Below are positions 1-10,964 of a DNA stretch of 64,000 nt, piece after piece (positions within the stretch are counted from its first letter, which is position 1; each line of letters opens with the position of its first letter). Below the pieces are notes generated by a model. That model was given only the letters and a program-made list of their open reading frames with translations. It was not told the origin of the DNA and did not search any database. The position numbers were made by a program, and so were the translations under genes. Source of the DNA: Mycobacteriaceae bacterium (GTDB lineage Bacteria > Actinomycetota > Actinomycetes > Mycobacteriales > Mycobacteriaceae); contig JAPOKC010000001.1 of assembly GCA_029977845.1 (NCBI GenBank), positions 105,727-169,726 of the forward strand, read 5' to 3'.

Positions 1-2
1 AA

Positions 3-1238
3 GAGGGTGACCGCGGCGTCAGCTGGCTGCCGTTCTTCCACGATATGGGCCTGATCACCGCGCTGCTGTCACCGATGATCGGGCACTACTTCACCTTCAT
101 GACCCCGGCCGCATTCGTGCGCCGGCCGATCCGCTGGATGCGCGAGCTCGCCCGTCAGCCCGGAGACACCGGCGGCACCATCTCGGTGGCTCCGAACTTC
201 GCCTTCGATCACGCGGCCGCCCGCGGCGTGCCGAGGGACGGCGAGGAGCCTTTGGACCTTTCCAACGTGAAGGCCATCCTCAACGGCAGTGAGCCGATCT
301 CGGCGGCCACCCTGCGCAGGTTCAACGAGGCCTTCGGCCCGTTCGGTTTTCAGCCCAGGGCCATCAAGCCCTCCTACGGCCTGGCCGAGGCGACGCTGTT
401 CGTGTCGACCACTCCCTCCAGTGATGAGCCGACGGTCATCTCCGTCGATCGCGACGAGCTCAACGCGGGCAGGTTCGTCCCGGTTCCGGACGATTCGCCC
501 AAGGCCGTCGCACAGGCGGGCGCGGGCAAGGTCGGCATCGCGGAGTGGGCTGCGATCGTCGAACCCGAGACCGCGTCCGAGGTTCCCGACGGCCAGATCG
601 CCGAGATCTGGATCAGCGGTAAGAACATGGGCACCGGCTATTGGGGCAAGCCCGAAAAATCGGTCGAGACATTCGAGAACATCCTCAAGTCGCGGACCAC
701 ACCGTCGCATGCCGACGGCGCAACCGATGACGCCACCTGGGTCCGCACCGGTGACCTCGGCGCCTACTACAACGGCGAGCTGTTCATCACGGGCCGTACC
801 AAGGACCTGGTGATCATCGACGGCCGCAACCATTACCCGCAGGACCTGGAGTACTCCGCACAGGAAGCCAGCAAGGCGGTGCGCACCGGATTCGCCGCGG
901 CATTCTCGGTGCCGGCCAATCAGTTGCCCGAGGAGGTCTTCGCCGACGCACATGCCGGTCTGAAGCACAATCCGGACGACACCTCGGAGCAACTCGTGAT
1001 CGTCGCCGAGCGGGCCGCTGGTTCACACAAGGTCGATGTCAGTCAGGTCGCCGACGCCATCCGCGCCGCCATCGCGGTGCGTCACGGCGTGACCGTTCGC
1101 GACGTCCTGCTCACGCCCGCGGGCGCGATCCCCCGCACCTCGAGCGGCAAGATCGGCCGGACCGCCTGCCGGGCGGCCTACCTCGACGGCAGCCTGCGGT
1201 CCGGGAAGGTCGCCAATGCCTTCCCCGAAGCGGAATAG
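3..1238 (+). CDS. fadD32: Long-chain fatty acyl-AMP ligase FadD32 (3' part; start lies before the window)
   Basis: The enzyme activates the long meromycolic acid as an acyl-adenylate and loads it on the N-terminal carrier domain of Pks13 for mycolic acid condensation. The reading frame is open from base 3, so the gene is cut by the window edge; about 411 of roughly 630 expected residues are present. Visible motifs of the adenylate-forming superfamily are [10 protein letters not shown] at the left edge, [12 protein letters not shown], the hinge region [20 protein letters not shown], and the C-terminal TSSGKIGR containing the conserved lysine. It is followed 17 bases later by pks13 and then accD4, the conserved mycolate condensation order. 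Identification is strong because of both sequence and neighbours. Confidence 0.95.
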   Translation, partial: EGDRGVSWLPFFHDMGLITALLSPMIGHYFTFMTPAAFVRRPIRWMRELARQPGDTGGTISVAPNFAFDHAAARGVPRDGEEPLDLSNVKAILNGSEPISAATLRRFNEAFGPFGFQPRAIKPSYGLAEATLFVSTTPSSDEPTVISVDRDELNAGRFVPVPDDSPKAVAQAGAGKVGIAEWAAIVEPETASEVPDGQIAEIWISGKNMGTGYWGKPEKSVETFENILKSRTTPSHADGATDDATWVRTGDLGAYYNGELFITGRTKDLVIIDGRNHYPQDLEYSAQEASKAVRTGFAAAFSVPANQLPEEVFADAHAGLKHNPDDTSEQLVIVAERAAGSHKVDVSQVADAIRAAIAVRHGVTVRDVLLTPAGAIPRTSSGKIGRTACRAAYLDGSLRSGKVANAFPEAE

Positions 1239-1255
1239 CGACACCGAAAGCCTTT

Positions 1256-4200
1256 ATGTCTGAATCAGATTCGCAGCCAGCCGACGACCTGGTCATCGCA
1301 CCCGAGAGGGCGCTGGTGGAGCCGCGCACCGATATGACGGTGCCGGAGATGCGCGAATGGTTGCGCAACTGGGTGGCCAACGCCACCGGGCAGTCCGCCG
1401 ATTCGGTCGACGAGTCGGTCCCCATGGTCGAGTTGGGCCTCTCCTCGCGAGACGCCGTGGCGATGGCCAGCGATATCGAGGACCTGACCGGTGTCACCCT
1501 GACGGCGACGGTCGCCTTCCGGCATCCGACCATCGAGGCGCTGGCCACCGTCATCATCGAGGGCGAACCGGAAGCCGAGTTCAGCGACGACGGCGACAAC
1601 TGGTCCCGCGATGTCGACGAAGACGTCTTCAACATCGCCATCGTCGGATTGGCGACCAGATTCCCCGGTGACATGAACACCCCCGACGAGATGTGGCAGG
1701 CGCTGCTGGAAGGTCGCGACGCCATCACCGACCTGCCCGAGGGGCGTTGGGCCGAGTTCATGACCGAGCCCCGACTGGCCGAGCGGATCGCCAAGGCCCG
1801 TACCCGTGGCGGGTACCTGAAGGACCTCAAGGGTTTTGACGCCGAATTCTTCGCATTGTCGAAGATGGAGGCCGACAACATGGATCCGCAACAGCGGCTC
1901 TCCCTGGAACTCACCTGGGAGGCACTGGAGTACGCGCGCATCCCGGCCTCGAGTCTGCGTGGAACGAATGTCGGTGTCTACATCGGCAGCTCCACCAACG
2001 ACTACAGCTATCTGGCGATGATGGATCCGCGAACCGCGCATCCCTATGCCATCACCGGTACGGCGAGTTCGATCATCGCCAACCGGGTCTCCTACTTCTA
2101 CGACTTCCGCGGACCGTCGGTGGCGGTGGACACGGCGTGCTCGTCATCACTGGTTGCGGTGCACCAGGGCGTGCAGGCTCTTCGCAGCGGCGAGGCAGAC
2201 CTGGTGGTGGCGGGGGGTGTGAATGCACTTGTCACACCGGCGGTCACACTCGGCTTCGACGAGGTCGGCGGCGTGCTCGCACCGGACGGCCGGATCAAGT
2301 CGTTCTCCTCCGATGCCGACGGCTACGCGCGCTCGGAGGGCGGCGGCATGCTCGTGCTCAAGCGCCTCGGCGATGCCCGCCGTGACGGAGACGAGATCAT
2401 CGCGATCATCGCCGGCGGCGCGATCAACCACGACGGCCGGTCCAACGGCATGCTCGCACCCAACCCCGATGCTCAGGCCGAGGTGCTGCGCAAGGCCTAC
2501 CATGACGCCGGCGTTGACCCGCGAACCGTCGACTACATCGAGGCACACGGAACCGGGACCATCCTGGGCGATCCCATCGAGGCCGATGCGCTCGGCCGGG
2601 TGATCGGACGCGGACGTACCGCCGATCAGCCGGCGCTACTGGGCGCGGTGAAATCCAATGTGGGACATCTGGAATCGGCTGCAGGGTCGGCGAGCCTGGC
2701 AAAGGTTGCGCTGTCGCTGCAGCGCGACAAGGTGCCGCCCTCGATCAACTACGCCGGTCCGAACCCCTACATCGACTTCGACGGCGTGCATCTGAAGGTG
2801 GCTGATGCGGTCACCGACTGGCCGCGCTACAGCGGGCATGCGGTGGCCGGGGTGTCAGGGTTCGGTTTCGGCGGAGCCAACGCGCACCTGGTGCTTCGTG
2901 AGGTTCTTCCGGAGGACCTGATCGAGCCGGAATCCGAGCCGGAACCGGCTGTCGCGCCGGAGGTTTCCAGTGCCGGTGCCGTTTTCCCCCGCGAGCGGGA
3001 GGTGCCCCCAGTCGGTGGTGTGCTCGTCGAGGACGACGACTACGACGAGCCGGAGCCGGTTTATTCCGAACGCGACTTCGACTACGAATACGGCGGCTTC
3101 GACGAAACCGAACCGGAACTGCCCGGGCTGACCGACGAGGCGCTGCGGCTGATCGAGGTCGCGCGCGAGGAACTCGAGGCCGAGGAGCAGCCGATCCCGG
3201 TTGTCCCGCTGGCTGTTTCAGGCTTCCTCACCTCTCGCAAGCGGGCCACCGCCGCCGAACTGGCCGACTGGATCGACAGTCCCGAAGGACGTGCGTCCTC
3301 GCTGGAGTCGATAGGGCGGGCGTTGTCGCGACGCAACCACGGTCGCTCGCGAGCCGTGGTGATGGCCCACGATCACGATGAGGCCGTCAAGGGTCTGCGG
3401 GCGATCGCCGATGGTAAGCAGAGTCCATTGGTCTATGCCGCCGACGGACCGGTGAGCAACGGACCGGTGTGGGTCTTCGCCGGTTTCGGCGCCCAGCACC
3501 GCAAGATGGGCAAGAGCCTGTATCTGCGCGACGAGGTCTTCGCTGAGTGGATCAACAAGGTGGACAGCCTCATTCAGGACGAGCGCGGGTATTCGGTGCT
3601 CGAACTGATCCTCGATGACTCGATCGACTACACCGACGAGACCTGTGAGTACCCGATCGAGAAGGTGCAGCTGGTCATCTTCGCCCTTCAGGTGGCGCTG
3701 GGCGAGTTGCTCAAGCACCACGGCGCCAAACCCGCCGCCCTGGTCGGACAGTCACTCGGAGAGGCGGCCGCCGCCTACTTCTCCGGTGGTCTCTCGCTCG
3801 CCGACGCCACCCGCACCATCTGCGCCCGTTCGCATCTGATGGGTGAGGGCGAGGCGATGCTGTTCGGCGACTACATCCGGCTGATGGCCCTCGTCGAGTA
3901 TTCGGCGGAGGAGATCACCGAGGTGTTCTCCGAATTCCCCGATCTCGAGGTGTGTGTGTACGCCGCGCCCAGCCAGACCGTCATCGGCGGGCCGCCGGCC
4001 CAGGTCGACGCGATCATCGAGCGCTGTGAGAAAGAGGGCAAGTTCGCCCGTAAGTTCCAGACCAAGGGCGCCAGCCACACCACGCAGATGGACCCGCTGC
4101 TCGGGGAGCTTGCCGCGGAGTTGCAGGGCATCGAGCCGCATCCGTTGCACATCGGCTACTTCTCCACCGTGCACGAGGGCAACTACATCCGTCCCGGTGC

Positions 4201-6622
4201 CGAGCCCATCCATGATGTGGACTACTGGCGCAAGGGGTTGCGGCACAGCGTCTACTTCACCCAGGGCATCCGTAACGCGGTGGACAACGGCTACACCACC
4301 TTCGTCGAACTGGCGCCGAACCCGGTGGCGCTCATGCAGGTCGGACTGACGACGGCTGCCGCCGGCCTGCATGACGGTCAGCTGATCGCGACCCTGGCCC
4401 GCAAGCAGGACGAGGTCGAGTCGATGGTGGCGGCGATGGCACAGCTCTACGCCTACGGCCACGATCTGGACTTCCGCACGCTGTTCACCCCGGCCGAGAC
4501 TCCGGCGGACCACGCCGATATCCCGCCGACCCGGTTCAAACGCAAGGAGCACTGGCTCAATGCGCAGTTCTCCGCCGACGGTTCGTCGATGGTTCCGGGC
4601 ACCCATGTCGCGATGCCGGACGGCCGGCACGTCTGGGAGTACGCCGCTTCCGGGGCCACCGACCTGGCCGCGTTGGTCAAAGCCGCTGCTGCGCAGGTTC
4701 TTCCGGACGCTGTGCTGACCGCCTCCGAGCAGCGGGCGGTGCCCGGAGACGGGGCACGCCTGGTGACCAGCCTGACCCGCCATCCCGGTGGAGCCGCGGT
4801 GCAGGTGCACGCCCGCATCGACGAGTCGTTCACCCTGGTCTACGACGCCATCGTCACGCGGTCCGGCGCGGCTGGAGCACTGCCGGCCGCGGTGGCAACC
4901 GGAGTGGCGGTGGCGACGGACGCCGTTGCAGCACAGCCGGAACCGGCCGATGACGCGGACATCCTGCACGACAACCTCGCCGCCGGCGCCGGCGTGGCGG
5001 CATCGCTGGGCAAGTGGTCGCCGGACTCCGGGGAGACCGTGCACGATCGGCTCGGCGTGATCGTCGGCAGCGCGATGGGCTATGAACCCGAGGACCTGCC
5101 CTGGGAGGTGCCGCTGATCGAGCTGGGCCTGGATTCCCTGATGGCCGTGCGGATCAAGAACCGTGTCGAATACGACTTCGATATGCCGCCGATCCAATTG
5201 ACCGCGGTGCGCGACGCCAGCCTCAACGACGTCAAGGCCCTCATCACCTACGCGGTGGAACACCGCGACGAGGTTGCGGCATTGCACGAGCACCAGAAGG
5301 GCATGACGGCCGAGGAGATCGCCGCCGAACAGGCCAAGATCATGGCAGGTGAGATTTCTCCGGAGCTTGCGCAGAAACTCGCTGCCAAGCATCCCGAGGC
5401 GCACACCAAGCCCGACATCCCTCCCCCGCCCACCAACCCTGTGCCTCCCCCGCCCACCAACCCCGGGGGTCCGGCCGAGCAGTCCGCCGCGGGCGCGGCC
5501 GCCAAGGCGCTGACCCAGCAGGCCGTCGTCGACGCGCTGGGCACCGACGTGCCGCCGCGCGAGGCCGCCGAACGGGTCACCTTCGCGACCTGGGCGATCG
5601 TCACCGGTAAGTCGCCGGGCGGCATCTTCAACGAACTGCCGAAGATCGACGCCGAGACTGCCGCCAAGATCGCCGCCCGGCTGACAGAACGTTGCGAGGG
5701 CACCATCACCGCCGAGCAGGTGCATGCGGCCACCACGATCGAGGAACTGGCGACCACCGTGCGCGAGCACCTCGAGTCCGGTGAACTCGACGGTTTCGTC
5801 CGCACCATCCGGGCTCGCAAGGAAGGCTCTAATCGGGTACCGGTGTTCGTCTTCCATCCGGCCGGCGGGTCGACGGTGGTCTACGAGCCACTGCTCAAGC
5901 GGTTGCCTCCGGACACCCCGATGTACGGCTTCGAGCGGGTCGAGGGTTCCATCGAGGAACGGGCCGCCCAGTACGTGCCGAAGCTGATGGAGATGCAGGG
6001 CAAGGGCCCCTACATCCTGGCAGGCTGGTCGCTCGGCGGCGTGCTGGCCTACGCCTGCGCCATCGGGCTGCGGAAGGCCGGTTGCGACGTCCGTTTCGTC
6101 GGACTGATCGACACCGTCCGGGCCGGTGAGGAGATCCCGCAGACCAAAGAGGAGATCCGGGCCCGCTGGGACCGCTACGCACTCTTCGCGCAGCGCACCT
6201 TCAACGTCGAGGTTCCGGAGATCCCGTACGAGACCCTCGAGGAACTCGACGACGACGGTCAGGTGCGCTTCATCCTCAACGCCGTCAAGGACAGCGGGGT
6301 CAACATCCCGGGCGGCATCATCGAGCACCAGCGCACCTCGTATCTGGACAACCGTGCCATCGACACCGCCAAGATCGAGCCGTTCGACGGACACGTCACC
6401 CTCTACATGGCCGACCGCTACCACGATGACGCGATCATGTTCGAGCCGCGCTACGGAACCCGTAAGCCTGACGGCGGATGGGGCGAGTTCGTCGCCGACC
6501 TGGAGGTCGTCCCGATCGGGGGCGAGCACATCCAGGCGATCGATGAGCCGTACATTGCCAAGGTGGGCGCTCATATGAGCGAGTCCGTCAACCGCATTCA
6601 GGCCGAGAACGAACAGAAGTGA
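1256..6622 (+). CDS. pks13: Polyketide synthase Pks13, mycolic acid condensase
   Basis: Pks13 condenses the meromycoloyl chain with a carboxylated C22-C26 acyl chain and transfers the product to trehalose. The protein has 1788 residues, slightly longer than the roughly 1733 of M. tuberculosis. Domains in order: N-terminal ACP (attachment Ser about 64 in GLSSRDAV), KS (Cys295 in DTACSSS), a long acidic linker rich in Glu/Asp (about 557-650), AT (Ser833 in GQSLGEA), a second ACP (Ser1294 in LGLDSLMAV), a proline-rich linker, and a C-terminal thioesterase (Ser1592 in GWSLGG). The ATG at 1256 gives the family-typical N terminus. All active-site residues are intact. It lies between fadD32 and accD4, 10 bases before accD4, so the three are probably co-transcribed. 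Confidence 0.97.
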   Translation: MSESDSQPADDLVIAPERALVEPRTDMTVPEMREWLRNWVANATGQSADSVDESVPMVELGLSSRDAVAMASDIEDLTGVTLTATVAFRHPTIEALATVIIEGEPEAEFSDDGDNWSRDVDEDVFNIAIVGLATRFPGDMNTPDEMWQALLEGRDAITDLPEGRWAEFMTEPRLAERIAKARTRGGYLKDLKGFDAEFFALSKMEADNMDPQQRLSLELTWEALEYARIPASSLRGTNVGVYIGSSTNDYSYLAMMDPRTAHPYAITGTASSIIANRVSYFYDFRGPSVAVDTACSSSLVAVHQGVQALRSGEADLVVAGGVNALVTPAVTLGFDEVGGVLAPDGRIKSFSSDADGYARSEGGGMLVLKRLGDARRDGDEIIAIIAGGAINHDGRSNGMLAPNPDAQAEVLRKAYHDAGVDPRTVDYIEAHGTGTILGDPIEADALGRVIGRGRTADQPALLGAVKSNVGHLESAAGSASLAKVALSLQRDKVPPSINYAGPNPYIDFDGVHLKVADAVTDWPRYSGHAVAGVSGFGFGGANAHLVLREVLPEDLIEPESEPEPAVAPEVSSAGAVFPREREVPPVGGVLVEDDDYDEPEPVYSERDFDYEYGGFDETEPELPGLTDEALRLIEVAREELEAEEQPIPVVPLAVSGFLTSRKRATAAELADWIDSPEGRASSLESIGRALSRRNHGRSRAVVMAHDHDEAVKGLRAIADGKQSPLVYAADGPVSNGPVWVFAGFGAQHRKMGKSLYLRDEVFAEWINKVDSLIQDERGYSVLELILDDSIDYTDETCEYPIEKVQLVIFALQVALGELLKHHGAKPAALVGQSLGEAAAAYFSGGLSLADATRTICARSHLMGEGEAMLFGDYIRLMALVEYSAEEITEVFSEFPDLEVCVYAAPSQTVIGGPPAQVDAIIERCEKEGKFARKFQTKGASHTTQMDPLLGELAAELQGIEPHPLHIGYFSTVHEGNYIRPGAEPIHDVDYWRKGLRHSVYFTQGIRNAVDNGYTTFVELAPNPVALMQVGLTTAAAGLHDGQLIATLARKQDEVESMVAAMAQLYAYGHDLDFRTLFTPAETPADHADIPPTRFKRKEHWLNAQFSADGSSMVPGTHVAMPDGRHVWEYAASGATDLAALVKAAAAQVLPDAVLTASEQRAVPGDGARLVTSLTRHPGGAAVQVHARIDESFTLVYDAIVTRSGAAGALPAAVATGVAVATDAVAAQPEPADDADILHDNLAAGAGVAASLGKWSPDSGETVHDRLGVIVGSAMGYEPEDLPWEVPLIELGLDSLMAVRIKNRVEYDFDMPPIQLTAVRDASLNDVKALITYAVEHRDEVAALHEHQKGMTAEEIAAEQAKIMAGEISPELAQKLAAKHPEAHTKPDIPPPPTNPVPPPPTNPGGPAEQSAAGAAAKALTQQAVVDALGTDVPPREAAERVTFATWAIVTGKSPGGIFNELPKIDAETAAKIAARLTERCEGTITAEQVHAATTIEELATTVREHLESGELDGFVRTIRARKEGSNRVPVFVFHPAGGSTVVYEPLLKRLPPDTPMYGFERVEGSIEERAAQYVPKLMEMQGKGPYILAGWSLGGVLAYACAIGLRKAGCDVRFVGLIDTVRAGEEIPQTKEEIRARWDRYALFAQRTFNVEVPEIPYETLEELDDDGQVRFILNAVKDSGVNIPGGIIEHQRTSYLDNRAIDTAKIEPFDGHVTLYMADRYHDDAIMFEPRYGTRKPDGGWGEFVADLEVVPIGGEHIQAIDEPYIAKVGAHMSESVNRIQAENEQK
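5420..5463 (+). repeat. Direct repeat encoding the proline linker of Pks13
   Basis: A 20-base unit (cctcccccgcccaccaaccc) occurs at 5420-5439 and again at 5444-5463, in frame, giving two PPPPTNP motifs between the second ACP and the thioesterase. It is most simply a flexible linker grown by tandem duplication. Confidence 0.85.
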
Positions 6623-6632
6623 AGCAGGGGAA

Positions 6633-8183
6633 GTGACCAACCGAACTACCGCCGAACTGCTGGCCGAACTACGCGAGAAGCTCGAACTGGCCAAGGAGCC
6701 CGGCGGTGAGGCTGCGGCTGCCAAGCGTGACAAGCGCGGCATCCCCAGCGCGCGTTCCCGCATTCATGAACTGCTCGATCCGGGAAGCTTCCTGGAGATC
6801 GGCGCACTTGCCCGCACCCCCGGCGACCCCAATGCTTTGTTCGGAGACGGTGTGGTCACCGGCCACGGAACCATCAACGGCCGTCCGGTCGGTGTCTTCT
6901 CCCACGATCAGACCGTCTTCGGCGGTTCGGTTGGAGAGATGTTCGGCCGCAAGGTCGCCCGGCTGATGGAGTGGGTGGCGATGGTCGGCTGTCCGATCAT
7001 CGGCATCAACGATTCCGGCGGCGCCCGGATCCAGGACGCGGTCACCTCGCTGGCTTGGTACGCCGAACTGGGTCGCCGTCACGAACTGCTGTCGGGCATC
7101 GTGCCGCAGATCTCGATCATCCTCGGCAAGTGCGCCGGCGGTGCGGTCTACTCCCCCATCCAGACCGATCTCATCGTCGCCGTCCGCGACCAGGGCTACA
7201 TGTTCGTCACCGGACCCGACGTCATCAAGGACGTCACCGGTGAGGACGTCACCCTCGACGAACTCGGGGGAGCCGACTACCAGGCCCGCTACGGCAACAT
7301 CCACCAGGTCGTCGAGTCCGAGAAGGACGCCTTCGCCTACGTCCGGGATTTTCTGGAGTTCTTGCCGCCCAACACATTCGACGAGGCCCCGGTGATCAAC
7401 CCGGGCCTCGAGCCGGAGATCACGCCGCACGATCTCGAACTCGACAGCCTCGTGCCAGACGCTGACAACATGGCCTACGACATGCACGAGATCCTGATCC
7501 GGATCTTTGACGACGGAGACTTCCTCGACGTCGCCGCCCAGGCCGGCCAGGCCATCATCACCGGTTTCGCCCGGGTCGACGGACGTCCGGTGGGTGTCGT
7601 GGCCAACCAGCCGATGCACATGTCCGGCGCGATCGACAACGAGGCCTCCGACAAGGCGGCCCGTTTCGTCCGGTTCTGCGACTCGTTCAACGTGCCGTTG
7701 GTCTTCGTCGTCGACACTCCCGGTTTCCTGCCGGGTGTGGAGCAGGAGAAGAACGGAATCATCAAGCGCGGCGGCCGTTTCCTCTACGCCGTGGTCGAGG
7801 CCGACGTGCCGAAGGTGACGCTGACCATCCGCAAGTCCTACGGCGGGGCATACGCGGTGATGGGTTCCAAGCAGCTGACCGCCGACCTCAACTTCGCTTG
7901 GCCCACCGCTCGCATCGCCGTCATCGGGGCCGAAGGCGCCGCGCAACTTCTGGTCAAGCGTTTCCCGGATCCCACCGCTCCCGAGGTTCAGAAGATCCGG
8001 TCGGACTTCATCGAGGGCTACAACCTGAACATGGCGATCCCGTACATCGCCGCCGAACGCGGATTCATCGACGCGGTCATCGAACCGCACCAGACCCGTC
8101 TGCTGCTGCGCCGTTCGATGCGACTGTTGCGGGACAAACAGATCCAACGTGTCCAGCGCAAGCACGGCCTGATCCCGATCTGA
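6633..8183 (+). CDS. accD4: Acyl-CoA carboxylase carboxyltransferase subunit AccD4
   Basis: This is the beta (carboxyltransferase) subunit of the acyl-CoA carboxylase that carboxylates long-chain acyl-CoA to the carboxyacyl extender used by Pks13. The protein has 516 residues, near the family's usual 520. Two crotonase-fold halves are visible: the N half with [11 protein letters not shown] and [11 protein letters not shown], and the C half with [14 protein letters not shown] and [11 protein letters not shown]. The start is GTG at 6633, preceded by a purine-rich ribosome site (gaagcagggg). It directly follows pks13 by 10 bases. Its stop codon overlaps the ATG of the next gene by one base (tgatg at 8181-8185), so the thioesterase downstream is probably translated from the same message. 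Confidence 0.95.
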   Translation: MTNRTTAELLAELREKLELAKEPGGEAAAAKRDKRGIPSARSRIHELLDPGSFLEIGALARTPGDPNALFGDGVVTGHGTINGRPVGVFSHDQTVFGGSVGEMFGRKVARLMEWVAMVGCPIIGINDSGGARIQDAVTSLAWYAELGRRHELLSGIVPQISIILGKCAGGAVYSPIQTDLIVAVRDQGYMFVTGPDVIKDVTGEDVTLDELGGADYQARYGNIHQVVESEKDAFAYVRDFLEFLPPNTFDEAPVINPGLEPEITPHDLELDSLVPDADNMAYDMHEILIRIFDDGDFLDVAAQAGQAIITGFARVDGRPVGVVANQPMHMSGAIDNEASDKAARFVRFCDSFNVPLVFVVDTPGFLPGVEQEKNGIIKRGGRFLYAVVEADVPKVTLTIRKSYGGAYAVMGSKQLTADLNFAWPTARIAVIGAEGAAQLLVKRFPDPTAPEVQKIRSDFIEGYNLNMAIPYIAAERGFIDAVIEPHQTRLLLRRSMRLLRDKQIQRVQRKHGLIPI

Positions 8184-8893
8184 TGGAGCGGCGGCTCTAC
8201 ATCTTCCCGCACACCGGCGGCTCGGCGGAGTTCTACGTGCCGTTCGCGCGGGCCTTCTCCAGCGACACCAAATGCGTTGCGGTGCAGTATCCGGGCAAGC
8301 GGGCCGGGAAGGACCTTTCGCAATACACCAGCATCCCCGACCTGGCCGACCGACTCTGCGCGATGCTCAAGCCGGAACAGGTGCAGCCCGGACCGGTGGC
8401 GTTCTTCGGACACAGTATGGGGGGTCTGCTCGCGTTCGAGGTCGCGCTGCGATTCGAAGCCGCCGGCAATCCCATCGCCGCACTGTTCGTCTCTGCGATC
8501 GCGGCCCCGGGACTGTGGCCCCGCCGGGCGGAACTGTCGGGTTCGGATCAGCAACTGCTGGCTCTCATCGCCGAGGTCACCGGCGCCAATCCGGAATTCC
8601 TCAACAACGACCAGTTCGCCGCGACCCTGCTGCCGACCCTGAGGGGACTCAAGGCGATCGCGGCTTATGACCGTGAACCCGACGCGGTGGTGTCCTGTCC
8701 GATCCATGCACTGGTCGCCGAGGACGATGGCCTGGCCACCACCGAATCCGTCTCGCCGTGGGCCGCACGAACCTCCGCGGAGTTCGACCTGACCACCTTT
8801 CCCGGCGACCACTTCTACATCAACTCCAACCTGCCGGGGTTGTCCCGTTGGGTCGAGGAGCGGATCCCAAACGGGCCCTCAGGCACGCGATAA
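8183..8893 (+). CDS. tesA: TesA-like type II thioesterase
   Basis: This is an alpha/beta-hydrolase of the type II thioesterase family, like TesA (Rv2928), which works with the Pps polyketide synthases in DIM synthesis. It has 236 residues from the ATG at 8183; the family is usually 240-260. The nucleophile Ser78 is in GHSMGG and the catalytic His210 in GDHFY; FPHTGGSAEFY near the N terminus forms the oxyanion region. The start codon shares one base with the accD4 stop, suggesting translational coupling to the mycolate operon, while the next gene downstream is a FadD26-like ligase. The tesA-fadD26 neighbourhood is also found in the M. tuberculosis DIM locus. A longer open frame extends upstream inside accD4 but is not supported by a family-type N terminus. 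Confidence 0.88.
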   Translation: MERRLYIFPHTGGSAEFYVPFARAFSSDTKCVAVQYPGKRAGKDLSQYTSIPDLADRLCAMLKPEQVQPGPVAFFGHSMGGLLAFEVALRFEAAGNPIAALFVSAIAAPGLWPRRAELSGSDQQLLALIAEVTGANPEFLNNDQFAATLLPTLRGLKAIAAYDREPDAVVSCPIHALVAEDDGLATTESVSPWAARTSAEFDLTTFPGDHFYINSNLPGLSRWVEERIPNGPSGTR

Positions 8894-9230
8894 TCGCAGA
8901 AACCTGAGATTTTCTGAGTTTGCTGAGCACTAGTGCGAACCTGGTGTTGGCAAAGCTAATTCTGAAGAAATTGCATGATGATGCAGTATTTATCCGGCTA
9001 TTGAGTGGTCACCAGCAATCTCAGCTCGTCGGTCGGAGACAGCCCTGGAAAATTCGCGGACTGGGCAAGATGGCCGATCAGCTGGTAGATTTGCTGAAGC
9101 CCCACGCTCTCAGGTTGGGGGAGTAGCGCCGCGGACTCATATCCGTAAACCGGTGACGCACGTTCGATCGTGCGAAGCAGGCGCTGCCCCGCCCGCGAGC
9201 ACACTTAGAAACGCGAAGAGGTCTCTGACC
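8894..9230. other. 337-base intergenic region before the FadD26-like gene; probable promoter region
   Basis: No convincing gene is seen here. The DNA is clearly less GC-rich than its surroundings: bases 8941-9000 contain 24 G or C of 60 (40%). A small inverted repeat, CCCCA at 9100-9104 with TGGGG at 9116-9120, is present. A ribosome-binding-like gaagagg lies shortly before the ATG at 9231. In M. tuberculosis the corresponding space before fadD26 holds the main DIM promoter, so a promoter for the downstream lipid operon is the likely content, but I cannot place its -10 element with confidence. Confidence 0.5.
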
Positions 9231-10964
9231 ATGCCCAATACCGGAATGACGCTTCCCGCCCTGCTGCGTGAGCAGGCGATCACCCAGGGTGACGAGCTGG
9301 CTTTCACCTTCATGGACGCCGCCGTGCTCGGGACCGGGCACCCGGAGACCCTGACGTGGGGCCAGCTCTACCGCCGGGTGCTGTCGCTCGCCGACGAGCT
9401 GCGCCGGACCGCCGCCAAGGGTGACCGGGTGGCCATCCTCGCGCCGCAGGGGCTGGACTTCATCGTCGCGTTCTACGCGTCGCTGCAGGCCGGCATGATC
9501 GCGGTGCCGCTGTCGGTGCCGATGTTCGGTGTGCATGATCAGCGGGTCGAGTCGGCGCTGGAGGACAGTGCGCCGTCGGTGCTGCTGACCACGTCCGCAG
9601 CGGTGGCCGATGTGAACAAGTACGCCGCGCCGCACGGCGGGCATCCCGCCCCCACCGTCATCGAGGTCGATCTCATCGACGTCGACATCACCCGTGAGCT
9701 CAACGAGACCGACGACTCCCGCCCGGGTCCGGCTTACCTGCAGTACACCTCCGGGTCGACCCGTACGCCGGCCGGCGTGATCGTCTCGCACCAGAACGTG
9801 ACCCGCAACATCGAGCAGATCGTCTCGGACTACTTCATCGAATTCGGTGGCACGGTTCCCCAGGAGACCTCCGTCGTCTCGTGGCTGCCCTTCTTCCACG
9901 ACCTCGGTCTCATCATGGGTGTCTGTTCACCGCTGGTGACCGGTTGCGACGCGGTGCTCACCAGCCCGCTGGCATTCCTGGCCAAGCCCGCAAGCTGGGT
10001 GCAATTGATGGCCCAGAACCCGCTGTGCTTCTCCGGTGCGCCGAACTTCGCCTTCGAACTGGCCGCGCGCCGGACCACCGACGCCGATATGGAAGGCCTG
10101 GACCTGAGCCGGGTGCACGGCATCCTCAGCGGAGCCGAGCGGGTGCACTACGGAACGGTCAAGCGGTTCATCGACCGCTTCGCCAAGTTCGGGCTCACCG
10201 AGAAGGTGATCCGGCCGTCCTACGGGCTGGCGGAGGCCACCCTGTATGTCGCCTCGCCGCCGATCTCGAAGACGGTGCGGACCGCGCGTTTCGATCTTGA
10301 GCAGCTGGCCGCCGGTGTCGCTGCGCGCTGCGATGGCGCACAGGACAACGGAACCGAGCTGGTGAGCTACGGTCCGCCGGAGGCCTACCCGGTCCGCATC
10401 GTCGACCCCGAGACCTGCATCGAGCAGCCCGCCGGCACCATCGGTGAGATCTGGACCCGCGGTGACAACGTCGCGCTGGGTTACTGGCGTAAGCCCGAGC
10501 TGACCAGCCAGGTCTTCCGCGGCCGGATCAACAACCCGTCCGAGGGCACCCCGGCGGGTCCGTGGCTGCGCACCGGTGACCTCGGCGCGATCAGCGAGGG
10601 GGAGCTGTTCATCATGGGCCGGCTCAAGGATCTACTCATCGTCGACGGTCGCAACCACTACCCGGAGGACATCGAGGCCACCATCCGCGAGATCACCGGC
10701 GGCCGGGTCGCCGCGATCGCGGTCGAGGACGAATCGTCGGAGAATCTGGTGGCGATCGTGGAGGTCAAGCCCACGCCGGAGCTGGCGTCGGTGAAGCACG
10801 ACGTCGCCGATGCGGTGTGGAAGCTGCACAACCTGCGTGTCGATGATCTCGTGCTGGTGGCGCCCGGCTCCATCCCGATCACCACCAGCGGCAAGATCCG
10901 TCGCTCCTCCTGCGGTCAGCTGTATCGAGAGGGTGAATTCCAGCGCATGGACGTCGCGGTATGA
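9231..10964 (+). CDS. fadD26: FadD26-like long-chain fatty acyl-AMP ligase
   Basis: This ligase activates a long-chain fatty acid as acyl-AMP and should load it on the N-terminal carrier domain of the PKS encoded next. The protein has 577 residues from ATG 9231 (MPNTGMTLPALL), close to the 583 of FadD26; an upstream in-frame GTG at 9153 is less likely because gaagagg sits just before 9231. Motifs: [62 protein letters not shown], and TTSGKIRRSSC with the C-terminal lysine. The C-terminal end (MDVAV) matches the FadD26 ending I recall. It overlaps the following PKS gene by 4 bases (ATGA), indicating coupled translation. Confidence 0.92.
   Translation: MPNTGMTLPALLREQAITQGDELAFTFMDAAVLGTGHPETLTWGQLYRRVLSLADELRRTAAKGDRVAILAPQGLDFIVAFYASLQAGMIAVPLSVPMFGVHDQRVESALEDSAPSVLLTTSAAVADVNKYAAPHGGHPAPTVIEVDLIDVDITRELNETDDSRPGPAYLQYTSGSTRTPAGVIVSHQNVTRNIEQIVSDYFIEFGGTVPQETSVVSWLPFFHDLGLIMGVCSPLVTGCDAVLTSPLAFLAKPASWVQLMAQNPLCFSGAPNFAFELAARRTTDADMEGLDLSRVHGILSGAERVHYGTVKRFIDRFAKFGLTEKVIRPSYGLAEATLYVASPPISKTVRTARFDLEQLAAGVAARCDGAQDNGTELVSYGPPEAYPVRIVDPETCIEQPAGTIGEIWTRGDNVALGYWRKPELTSQVFRGRINNPSEGTPAGPWLRTGDLGAISEGELFIMGRLKDLLIVDGRNHYPEDIEATIREITGGRVAAIAVEDESSENLVAIVEVKPTPELASVKHDVADAVWKLHNLRVDDLVLVAPGSIPITTSGKIRRSSCGQLYREGEFQRMDVAV

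Noticed and set aside
3752..6763. A 1003-codon open frame on the minus strand opposite pks13
   Set aside because: It lies fully antisense to a gene with all catalytic motifs, and its translation shows only the Gly/Asp/His/Arg-rich composition typical of antisense frames in high-GC DNA.
9100..9120. Short inverted repeat CCCCA...TGGGG before the fadD26-like gene
   Set aside because: Only five pairs with an 11-base loop in a GC-rich genome; not enough to call an operator or terminator.
8920..9204. Two small frames (68 codons each, one on each strand) between the thioesterase and fadD26-like genes
   Set aside because: No ribosome site, no recognisable motif, and the strand choice is ambiguous. 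M. tuberculosis has a small annotated gene (Rv2929) at the equivalent place, but I see no basis to equate them.
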